Assembly (NCBI GenBank): GCA_037178675.1
Contig: JAYMGJ010000105.1
Coordinates: 88,258-152,257 of the forward strand
Direction: 5' to 3'
DNA: 64,000 nucleotides
Origin: Scleroderma bovista
Taxonomy: Eukaryota > Basidiomycota > Agaricomycetes > Boletales > Sclerodermataceae
The position numbers and the translations under genes were made by a program. The notes below the pieces were generated by a model. The model did no database searches. It saw only the letters and a program-made list of their open reading frames with translations, and was not told the origin of the DNA. This document shows, piece after piece, positions 54,898 to 64,000 of this stretch (positions within the stretch are counted from its first letter, which is position 1; each line of letters opens with the position of its first letter).

Positions 54898-55318
54898 GCT
54901 GTATGTTGAGTAGACTTAGATACTTTGTTGAGTGGTGCTGTGCTAGAGAAGTCCCAGACACTTTGTTGAAGGATTCCCGAGCTATTGTTTCTCCCATGTC
55001 AATTAGTGTTCAATTCCTCCATGCCAACCTCTTTTGGAAAATCCATTGGTGAGCTAGCTACTTCTGGGGCCGGCTATGTTGTTCGGCAGCTAACAAGCTA
55101 TTTCCGGACTTTAACTTAGGATCTAATTCAGTAGCGGCCACCATATATGGGATTTTTGCATTGGTGCCTGATCTTCAAGTCCATATTACAAAAGCTAGAT
55201 CCAAATCGGCAGATCCAAAGATCCCTTTCCGATCACTGTCCATGCTGTTTCAATGAGGCTTCAGTGAGATACAATGTGGAAAGACTTTGTGCAGGGATTT
55301 CCTCATCAGATACCACTC
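54898..55318. promoter_or_regulatory. Shared upstream region of the transposase and its divergent neighbour
   Basis: This 421-nt stretch separates two outward-facing starts (54897 minus, 55319 plus). An alternative in-frame transposase start, ATG 55274, lies inside it. No TATA box or repeat stands out. Confidence 0.4.
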
Positions 55319-58300
55319 ATGGCAAAGTCCAAGATACAACCTGCTGGTAGCTCTACTCCGGTGGTTCATGTAACATGGCAGGCATTCAAATCAAGGAGGG
55401 GATCTATTGATAAGATGGTGAAGGCAACGCCCCGAAAGAAGGCCCGTCATGGAAAAGCTCCTTCAAATGACACTCCGACCCAGTCAGCATCTATAGGATT
55501 AGAACAATCCCAACTGTTTCCAGATGATGGCCAGCCATACATTTCCATGGATGATCTTCCACCCCGAAAGAGAACAGGTGTGTCAAAGAATCAGGTGTGT
55601 GATTTATTCCGATCCTGCACTTGCCATGTCCTCCTGAAGGCATAATAGGACAGTTACTTATTGGCATGGTTGCCATACAAGCAGAGGTACCTCCAGGTCC
55701 TTCTGGACATGGAGGCACCCCCTCACCCAAGGGTCTGCATGTTGTGTCAAGGAGATGGCACGTACAGATGCGCCGAATGCATCCACTGGCCCTTGCTCTG
55801 CAGTTCCTGTTGCAGAAAGGAACACAAGTTGCGGCCCTTCCACCGGGTGGACCAATGGAATGGTACATTCTTTGAGGAATCATCATTACAACTGGTGAGT
55901 CATCAATTCTACGTGGCATACAGCAACAACTCATTTAGAAGGCTGGGTTGGTGGTACACCTCGGCCATGGTGGGGATCCATGTCCGAATGGCGGGATGGA
56001 TGGTGAGGACATTGCTGGTGATGTTGAGGATGAATGGGAGGATATTCAGGACCAACCAAGACCACATCATCTTTCTGGAGGAACGGACAGGTCTTGCCTA
56101 ACTGTAGTGCATACATCTGGGGTACATTTTTGCGATGTGAGGTATTGTAACTGTCCAGATGCAGGAGCTTCGCATTTGCAGTTGGTCAAAGCAGGACTCT
56201 TCCCGGCAACTACAAAGGAACCTAGGACTGTATTCACCTTCCAAGTATTGGATGACTTCATTATGGATAATGTGGAGTGCGGCACCTCTGCCATGAATTA
56301 TTACAGCAAGCTTCGGCGAGTCACATCCAATGCATTTCCTGGCCTTGTACCGGTGAGTTCAAAGCATGATATTAAGGACCCGATGACACCACCAACACTG
56401 ATCCAAGAACAGATACAGAGAGCTACTCAGGGTGTCAAGGATGTGGAGGCTGTTAAAGCTGTTGAAATGGCAAGGTTTTCATCCAGGATCTCCTGATCCC
56501 AAGAGGGGGGAATTGGTGCTGTTCTGTCCGGCATGCCCACAACCAGGAGTAAACATTCCATCCAGTGAAGATGTAGACCTCTCGGAGTAAGTAATGTTTT
56601 ATTTTTACTTGTACTTATTGAGCAGCTGCATGATGTAGGTGGAAATATTCTAGGACCATCGTGATGGATGGAAACTTCAAGGCCGAGCATATGTGGCCAA
56701 AGAATTCAGTTAATGAAGTTTGGCTCATGGACGGAATGGGATTCATGGTTACAATGCTGCAATATAAGGATTATCTGGCCGGAACATTGAACCGGGTCGA
56801 GGTTTGTGATTGCACATGTTTACAATACGGTTCAGCATTGTAATGGAATTCACAGAAATCTGACTGTAGCAACCATTGAGCAGTAAACCAGGCAAATGCT
56901 GAAAGAAATCAGCTGGCATCTATTGGAATTGGCGGGTGTGCATGTGCGTGGCATGGATGCTTTGTACCCCATGCAATGGTTGACTTTCAGAAGGGAGAGC
57001 AGTATGTGCCGACATGTTGCATGCATTCCACCCTAACAGGAAGATAGGCAGGTAAATATGGATTATGCTCTGGCACATGCCGTGCAACATGGGATGGATC
57101 CGCAACAAAAAGTCATAACCTTTTATGACATCAATTGCCAATACAGCAAAAACCTAAAGCGCCGGCTAGAAGCAAACAATTTTATATCCTTACCATGTGG
57201 GCTATGGATTCAACCTAGCATTGGGCTCTGGCATGTACATGGTCACAAGGCAGAATGTTTCACCCGATATGCTCCCAATTTCATTTCTGGTGTAGGCCGC
57301 GTCGATGGTGAAATTATGGAGACTCTCTGGTCCTCTCTTAACATCATTTCGCCATCGGCCCGCGGAATGGCAACACCGCATAGACAGGAGCTGCTTGTTT
57401 TCAAATGAATGACAACAACTTCTTAAAGATGGTGCGGATGCGTGAGTGGTATCACAATATCTTGCAGATTTTGGGTGAAGTATGCCGACGACATATTGCA
57501 CAGCCATCGCCCTGAAAAGAAAATTGAAGAATGCTCAAGAGGCACTGATGTCCGCGGAAGGAGCATTTGCGGAGCTTGATACAAGGGTTCCGGTCGAGTT
57601 GCATGAGCTTTGGGCACAGCAAGAGAAATCGGCTTTGGAGAATAGGGTTACTGATCCAAAATCAATGGACATATTTGAGGTGCAGCTGGAAAAAGGTATT
57701 TACTTGCTTGGCTGATTTCAAACGAATTTGATGTATTATAATGACAGCTCAAACAACTAAGTCGATCGAAATGGATATTATAAGTAATCAGGGACCGGAT
57801 GGTCGTATGCGTGGGGCAGCAACATGGATGGCAAGGGTATTGAAAGCCGAAGAATCACAAATTATTTTGGCCATAGATGTCCGCCACATTCATGCAAGGG
57901 CAACGGAAACACAAAGGTTGTCTATTGCCCGCCGGCAGGACCGCCTGCAGATGCAAATTGATCGGCTCTGTGAATCAGCTTCCCAATTTCTAGGCGAAGA
58001 TTGGAATGAGGACATCTCGGATAATCTCATTTCCACAACGGACATCGATGAAGGTGATGGTGAAGATGTATTTTCAGACACATTCCACCCACAAGATCCC
58101 AACTACTCGGATGCTGTGGTACTGCCCTTGCCGTCGTACCTGGGGATGCAGCAAGCCGATAGGTTGGGGCTTTTAACCATGGTGGATCAGGAGTTACGAT
58201 TGAGGGAAGGTCAGGCCAACGATGCTCTACATGAACTAAGGGTTTCGCTGGCACACAAGGCAGTCATCTTCCGGACCGATGTCAGACATGCCGGGACATA

Positions 58301-58840
58301 CAATATGACTACGAGGGCCTGGGGGAAGGTGGGTAGTGCCGATGTGAAAGTGCAGCGGCATGCGGCAATATATCGTCGGTGCCGGAAACAAATGATAGCA
58401 TTGAATGCAAGTGGCAACACATTGAACCGATACAAAATGTTGAGGAAAGAAGACCTAAAGATCAGTGCAACCATTGCCGACCCAAATGCAAGGGGTCATA
58501 GGGATGACACTTTGGCCTGGTTTTGGACAATGGATGTGCCGCGGGATACAGAAGTCAATGATTGGATGTCTGAATGTAAGATGATTGCTCCTCATGTTAA
58601 CACCGGCTGACATGTATAGTTTACCGGGTGCATTGGTTGAGGGCGAAAGCATTGCGAGACAGGTGGGACGAAGAGGTAAAACTATTGACATGTGAAGCCA
58701 CGTGGACAAGACAATTTCTTTCGTATAGGGAAACACTTTGGAGAGATCAGAAGGAGGAGGCTAATATGAGCGGAGAGATGGGGAGAGCATGCTATGCAGC
58801 AAAGCAATGTCAAATGTATGGTAGACTTGGTTGTGTATGA
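55319..58840 (+). pseudogene. KDZ transposase with CxC2-like cysteine cluster (two lesions)
   Basis: Ten exons: 55319-55594, 55649-55894, 55939-56352, 56408-56586, 56639-56801, 56856-57001, 57048-57441, 57504-57695, 57748-58575 and 58620-58840, together about 1,020 codons. The CxC2 cluster is at CMLCQGDGTYRCAEC, then LLCSSCCRKEH. The RNase H-like core has the acidic triad in MDGNFKAEHM, TFYDINCQYS and GEIMETLWS, with the CACAWHGCFVPH insert. The tail has the family blocks LREGQANDALHELR and YRVHWLRAKALRDRW. An in-frame TGA at 56877-56879 stands where the family has Arg (CGA), and exon 7 lacks one base near 57401; with one base added all phases close. It should cut and paste its own DNA, but this copy is dead. 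Confidence 0.88.
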
Positions 58841-59299
58841 TTGGCATTGACCATCGGCATCAAATACCGCTATATGGTATGCAAAGAGGACATATTTGAA
58901 ACGGATCATCAAGTGGCTGTTAGTGGAAAAAACAAGGTGCAACTGCAAGGTATTTATGGGGTGCATACCTTGGAATGAATGGATGATGGAATGGGAGGGT
59001 CATGGACAGTGGCACATAGATTCGCTGGTAGCCGCAATGGCAAAGCCATGCACCAGCAGCAATTGAATGCCATGCATGAACACCCTTCGGCCAATATGTA
59101 AATATAAATCTGCCAAGGGAAGATGTGCAAACATGGGCCTACCGGCCATGGTCCTCGTAGTTCCATGACTGCTGGCATTGATAACAATCAACTACCGCAG
59201 CTAGAAACCATTGTGTGCCGGTGCAACAGCTAGCTATAACATATGTGCCGTAGTTCACTGCATCAATCATGCTGTTGTGTAGCGGCGTGTCAGGATGTT
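58841..59299. other. Stretch between transposase and repeat array
   Basis: No gene is visible. Minus frames at 58682-59187 are low-complexity shadows. The sequence may include a last, unrecognised 3' exon or UTR of the transposase. Confidence 0.35.
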
Positions 59300-61740
59300 T
59301 CCAGCAGCGTGTGCCGCAATGATGATGGTGCCGAATTGTTGATTGTGCCGGAATGTTGACTGTGCCGGAATGATGAATGTGCCGAATGGTTGATTGTGCC
59401 GAATGGTTGATTGTGCCGGAGGGCTGACTCTGCCGCAATGTTGAGCCAGAATGGTGATTGTGCCGAAATGATGATTGTGCCGCAGTGTTGACTCGGCCAC
59501 AATGTTGCCTGTGCCGGAGGGTTGAGTGTGCCGGAGGGTTGACTGGGCCAGACTAATGATGGTGCCGACGGAGTGTTGATTGTGCCGGCCTGTTGACTGC
59601 CGGGATGTGGATCCTGCCGGAGTGTTGACTGTGCCGCAAGGTTGATTGTGCCGGAGTATTGATTGTACTGGCCTGTCAACATTACGGCAGAGTCAACACT
59701 GCGGCACAAGCTGTCCAGGTCGAGCACGCTCTGAGGTAGGACTGTGCTGGAATGATGACTGTGCCGGACTGGTAATGGTGCCGGAGTGTTGACTGGGCCA
59801 GACTAATGATGGTGCCGAAGGGTTGATTGTGCCGACAGAGTGTTGATTGTGCCGGCCTGTTGACTGCCGGGATGTGGATCCTGCCGGAGTGTTGACTGTG
59901 CCGCAAGGTTGATTGTGCCGGAGTATTGATTGTGCTGGCCTGTCAACATTACGGCAGAGTCAACACTGCAGCACAATCAACCCTCCGGCACAATCACCGT
60001 TCTGGCTCAACATTGTGGCAGAGTCAACCCTGTGGCACAATCAACCATTCAGCACATTCATCATTCCGGCACAGTCAACAGTTCGGCACAATCAACAATT
60101 CGGCACTATCATCATTGTGGCACACATTGCCAGAAGCATCCTGACACACCACTACACAACAGCATGATTGATGCTAGATTAGTTCACGCTGCCAGAATTA
60201 TAATTGTGCCGAACTGTTGAATCTGCCGGAATGATAAATGTGCCGCACAGTTACATGTGCCGGAGTACACAGCAATTGGTGATGTTCACTCCATGGATGC
60301 CATTGCCGTTGAGGCACCGCATGCCTTCACTCGGACAGAACCAGCAGAGCAAGAGAGATGTGATCACAGCTATTCCCGCGGGTGGTCAATGCGGATCAAG
60401 TTGGAACCGACTGTCGACACTGAAAATGATGAGAAGCTTGCACGAGCTGCATCAGCCTTGAGGAAAAACTGTTGCTGATGAGTGCTCCATATGCACCTGC
60501 AGAAGGATTTGAAGTAGCTAGGAAGGAAGACAAGTGTACACAGTGCAAAGAGAGAGACTTACTGCAAAACCAGGTCGAGTGTTCGACCTGGACAGCACAC
60601 AGTAAATCTCTCTCCATGCACTGGGTACACTTCTCTTCCTCCCCAGCTACTTTTCTTCCTTCTGCAGGTGTGTGCATATGGACCACTCATCAGCGACGGT
60701 TTCTCCTCAAGGCTGATGCAGCTCATGCAAGCTTCTCATCATTTTCAGTGTCGACAGTCGGTTCCAACTTGATCCGCGTTGACCACCCACGGGAATAGCT
60801 GCGATCACATCTCTCTTGCTCTGCTGGTTCTGTCCGAGTGAAGGCATGCGGTGCCTCAATGGCAATGGCATCCATGGAGTGAACATCACCAATTGCTGTG
60901 TACTCCGGCACATGTAACTGTGCGGCACATTTATCATTCCGGCAGATTCAACAGTTCGGCACAATTATAATTCTGGCAGCGTGAACTAATCTAGCATCAA
61001 TCATGCTGTTGTGTAGTGGCGTGTCAGGATGCTTCCGGCAATGTGTGCCACAATGATGATAGTGCTGAATTGTTGATTGTGCCGAACTGTTGACTGTGCT
61101 GGAATGATGAATGTGCTGAATGGTTGATTGTGCCACAGGGTTGACTCTGCCACAATGTTGAGCCAGAACGGTGATTGTGCCGGAGGGTTGATTGTGCCAC
61201 AGTGTTGACTCTGCCGTAATGTTGACAGGCCAGCACAATCAATACTCCGGCACAATCAACCTTGCGGCACAGTCAACACTCCGGCAGGATCCACATCCCG
61301 GCAGTCAACAGGTCGGCACAATCAACACTCCGTCGGCACAATCAGCCATTCGGCACCATCATCAGTCCGGCCCAGTCAACACTCCGGCCCAATCAACACT
61401 CCGGCACAGTCAACACTCCGGCACAGTCAACACTCCGGCACAGTCAACACTCCGGCACAGTCAACACTCCGGCACCATTACCAGTCCGGCACAGTCATCA
61501 TATGGACCACTCATCAGCGACAGTTTCTCCTCAAGGCTGATGCAACTCATGTGAGCTTCTCATCATTTTCAGTGTCGACAGGTTCCATCTTGATGCGCGT
61601 TGGCCGCCCCCGGGAATACTTCTTGCTCTGCCGGTCATGTCCGAGTGAGGGTGCGTGGTGGGCAGTGCTGGAATGCCGATCCTGCCGGAGTGTTGACTGT
61701 GCCGGAATGATGAATGTGCCGCCCTGTTGAATGTTTACAC
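59300..61740. repeat. 17-bp GTGCCG-containing repeat array
   Basis: A 2.4-kb array of a 17-bp unit with consensus close to gtgccggaatgttgact (variants gtgccgcaaggttgatt, gtgccgaatggttgatt). Most units carry a CpG in GTGCCG. To the left the unit is in one orientation and, past 60580, in the other. It includes non-repeat blocks (about 60255-60470 and its inverted copy at about 60700-60900, and a direct partial copy at about 61500-61660). All open frames with recurring peptides such as AQSTLRH come from the repeat. Confidence 0.93.
59770..61395. repeat. Large palindrome, about 0.8 kb per arm
   Basis: The left arm (about 59770-60578) is the inverted copy of the right arm (about 60583-61395). The centre is ccaggtcga-gtgt-tcgacctgg at 60570-60591, leaving a 4-nt loop. 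Paired landmarks include the 84-codon frame 59913-60167 (+), reproduced at 61001-61255 (-), and the 85-codon frame 60204-60461 (+), reproduced at 60707-60964 (-). Arms differ by scattered substitutions and small indels. Confidence 0.9.
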
Positions 61741-61926
61741 TTGACCAAGCCGGATCATTGTGATCATGCTGGAATCGACTTTGGGCTCGCCGAGCGGCAC
61801 TACATCCCATCGGCACAACACACGTTCGGATAGTATCTACTACAAACTACTTCCAACAAATTTGGACTACATACCATCAGAATTACATTTTAGTACAACA
61901 AACAATCATATCAGGAAGCTAATTAT

Positions 61927-63257
61927 TCAATGCTTCACCAGTGCATTGCGGACATTATCTGGCGTCACCCAATCAAGAGGCCGTGGCACCCTCAACCAAT
62001 GGTGAATATTATCCCTCATATAATACGCCAAACAGCACCTCGCTCCGTCAACCTCGTTGACGCCGTGCCGAAAGAGCCGGCCGGAAAATGCAACGACAGT
62101 GCCGGGATTGTACAATACCTGAATCCCAAGACTGGGAATGTGCAGTGCACAATCATCATAATTACCGACACTGACTAGCATGTCATACCAATCTGCTCGA
62201 GAGTGTGGGTCCCTGTGGAGGGGGGTACTTCGATTGACAATTAGCGAGATATTGGTGAAGACAGTGGACCAATTTTCAAGTGCCGCCAGCATTCCGGGAT
62301 CATGGCCGGTCGCCCAGTCAGTCAAGTGTTGCATGGCAAGGTGGCCGGCATGGTATAGAGGTGGATGGATAATAGAAAGAACACCTGAAAGTATTGCCAA
62401 CGGAAGACATATATCCTTGCTCCATTGATAGCTGGTAGGACCGGCCAAAGCCTTGGACACCCCCGGAATGTCATTGGGGGTCTAGCAGAAGATCAAACAA
62501 GTGCATCATCAAAAGAAGGAAGGTACTCACAGAATGGCCGAGCATGTGCCGTGCCGGAGAGAATTCCAAGCACCCGAAAATATCCACGTCATCCTTGAAA
62601 TACTGGTGTGTTGTATGCCATGATTGATTAGTAATACTCTCTTCCAGTGGATCTGCAAGTGAATCGATGGATGCCGCGATGTGCTCCTAGAAACAAAGGC
62701 CTCAACAGTGGACAATGAGAGTGGAATGATACCACAATGCAATTGTGTCACCTTCTCCCAGAATAATGGTGGGCCGGGAAAGGGTCCCAGTCAAAGAGGA
62801 AGGATGTCTACGGAGGACCCTAATCTCCTGTTGCTCATTTGTTCCAGATTGCATTGGTCTGAGGCTTTCAGACAACCTAATCAAGTCAATGCCGCACGAA
62901 ACTTCAGCGGATATCAAGCAAGGGATAATAGAACTATAAAAGAATTGGCTCACTCCGATTATGGTATGCCTGTGTGATGGTGGATACAATTTGGTTCATG
63001 GCTACAGTTGCGTCCACCGGCAGGGACAGAAGTGTTTCCAGGGTGGGGGAATTTAAGTCTGGGAATGCTTCATTCAGGAAGCGGCGCCGCATATATGATG
63101 CCATGATGTCAGACAAAGTATAGTTGGATGGCACGGCATTTGCACCGGCCATTGGAAACAGGACGACTTTTGACAATGTGGGGAGTAAAAATTTTAGTGG
63201 GGGATGTGCGGCATCCTGCAGACATCTGTTTGCAAACGGCAATGCAACACATTCCAT
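61927..63257 (-). CDS. TET/JBP-family 2-oxoglutarate/Fe(II) dioxygenase
   Basis: Secure exons are 61927-62481 and 62531-62686, joining in phase 0 (GHS|TPNDIPG). An upstream segment (about 62710-62910, with RPTIILGEGDTIALWY) and an N-terminal frame from ATG 63257 belong to the same gene by order and strand, but their junctions are unresolved. The jelly-roll core has LHRDPHS (HxD, Fe ligands; codons at 62217-62209), FSGRLFRHGVNEV (distal Fe-binding His) and DGARCCLAYYMRD (Arg for 2-oxoglutarate). The family oxidises 5-methylcytosine or thymine in DNA. Between about 62687 and 62713 the frame has two stops inside a 27-nt gt...ag segment, so it is either a very short intron or a lesion. Confidence 0.72.
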
Positions 63258-63427
63258 TCTCGGCTAGATCCACTAAACAAGGCTGATCGGCGATTGGCCG
63301 GTGCGAAACAACACATGCCCGGTTGCACAATGTGGTAATTATGCATCAGGTGACATGTGGACCGTGAGAACATTGATTACCTGAATGTTATAAGGCTTAG
63401 GGCGAATCGGCCATCACACCATCAATC
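63258..63427. promoter_or_regulatory. Divergent promoter region of dioxygenase and partner gene
   Basis: About 170 nt separate the provisional start of the minus-strand dioxygenase from the plus-strand start at 63428, so the two genes probably share a promoter. No consensus element is obvious. Confidence 0.4.
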
Positions 63428-64000
63428 ATGAATACCACATCCGAACTGCGCGAAACCTGCGAACTGTCCATGGTATTGCAATACGTTGGAGTCCGCTTTC
63501 GACGGATGGTGCACGCGGTTCAACAACAGCCCGAGGGGATGCTGGCCACAGCTGAATGGTATGCAAACGTACAAACAGAAGTGGTAAGTGGAGAATGATT
63601 ACATTTGATTAACACACTCATGAGCCCCCAGGCAAATTTAGAACGTGTGCTTGCCGCATGCCAGGCTATGGGTGCGAAGATGATATTGCCAATGATGGCG
63701 AGCAGGGTGCACAGAATGGTCGTACTAGAAGATCTGCCGCCGGCAAGACTGTATGCAGCAATGCGGCAGTTGAACGTCTATCATGTGAAGGCCGCCGAAG
63801 TCCAGGTTCCAAGTACGCTTCAAGTGGCAAACTCGTGGTGGGTAAATGGCCACGGCCCATGTACGGCAGGGTACAGCACGCGGCCGCTGCAGGACATGGT
63901 ATCGGAGGCAGAGGCATTCTTTCCGCCGGACCTGGTATGCTCCCTTATTCGTGTTGTGTTAGATACTAATGCTTTTCCAAGGTTGCTGATAGAAAGGTCA
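63428..64000 (+). CDS. Unrecognised gene divergent from the TET/JBP gene (3' end outside window)
   Basis: Exons 63428-63583 and 63632-63934 close in phase 0, and a third begins at 63982 and runs off the window. The product starts MNTTSELRETCELSMVLQYV and continues with a helical, methionine- and alanine-rich region (ILPMMASRVHRMVVLEDLPP) and a NSWWVNGHGPC motif. I recognise no family. No signal peptide or zinc motif is evident. Its position suggests a passenger of the KDZ/TET unit, but ordinary host origin cannot be excluded. Confidence 0.55.

Noticed and set aside
59139..61540. Many 60-145 codon frames with AQSTLRH / TINHSAHSS-like peptides
   Set aside because: They are translations of the 17-bp array, occur on both strands, and change with the repeat phase.
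59300..61740. CRISPR-like array
   Set aside because: Units are contiguous 17-bp repeats without unique spacers, in a eukaryotic genome; this is a minisatellite.

Overview
The window reads as a filamentous basidiomycete, an Agaricomycete of the mushroom or polypore type. The evidence is short (about 45-75 nt) GT-AG introns that interrupt almost every gene, micro-exons of 13-26 nt, tandem families of DUF6533 membrane proteins and F-box proteins, and a KDZ transposase beside a TET/JBP-type dioxygenase, a pairing characteristic of this group. No species is claimed. Many genes had to be assembled by hand across introns; exon coordinates are given where reading frames and phases close.

Layout. 1-3.6 kb: two tandem DUF6533 genes (the first truncated by the window edge). 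4.9-9.7 kb: ordinary host genes, namely an F-box/LRR-like protein (-), a 95-aa Cys-rich protein (+) and a glutamine-synthetase-fold enzyme (+). 9.7-14 kb: gene-poor, with a decayed MATE-transporter relic. 14.0-16.4 kb: an apparently intact 12-exon MATE transporter. 17.7-20.1 kb: an unnamed fungal gene followed by a chimera of a repeat-like fragment and a CreA/Mig1-type zinc-finger pair. 20.17-26.19 kb: a full-length, apparently intact Tad-like LINE bounded by a 15-bp target-site duplication. 26.6-31.4 kb: two tandem F-box paralogues. 31.7-33.4 kb: a third DUF6533 gene (-). 34.2-36.8 kb: a second MATE relic and a broken BTB gene. 38.8-43.8 kb: cystathionine gamma-lyase and a tail-anchored FHA protein, both (-), separated by about 0.9 kb.

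44.68-51.29 kb holds a decayed Ty3/gypsy chromovirus with 96%-similar LTRs, an upstream ORF, gag, pol in the -1 frame entered through a U UUA AAA slippery site, and a chromodomain tail. Its primer-binding region is complementary to the predicted 5' end of its own RNA, as in the self-priming Tf1 element. It abuts a 35-bp minisatellite.

54.6-64.0 kb is the most interesting region. It contains a CxC2-type KDZ transposase (about 1,020 codons in 10 exons, broken by one CGA-to-TGA nonsense change and one 1-nt deletion), an acidic ORF diverging from it, a 2.4-kb array of a 17-bp GTGCCG-containing repeat with a palindrome of about 1.6 kb, and a TET/JBP-family DNA-base dioxygenase whose HxD, distal His and 2-oxoglutarate Arg are all present. 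A divergently transcribed unrecognised gene runs off the right edge. The KDZ-TET linkage is known from basidiomycetes; the palindromic CpG-containing array between them and the divergent partner gene are the parts I cannot match to a described feature.
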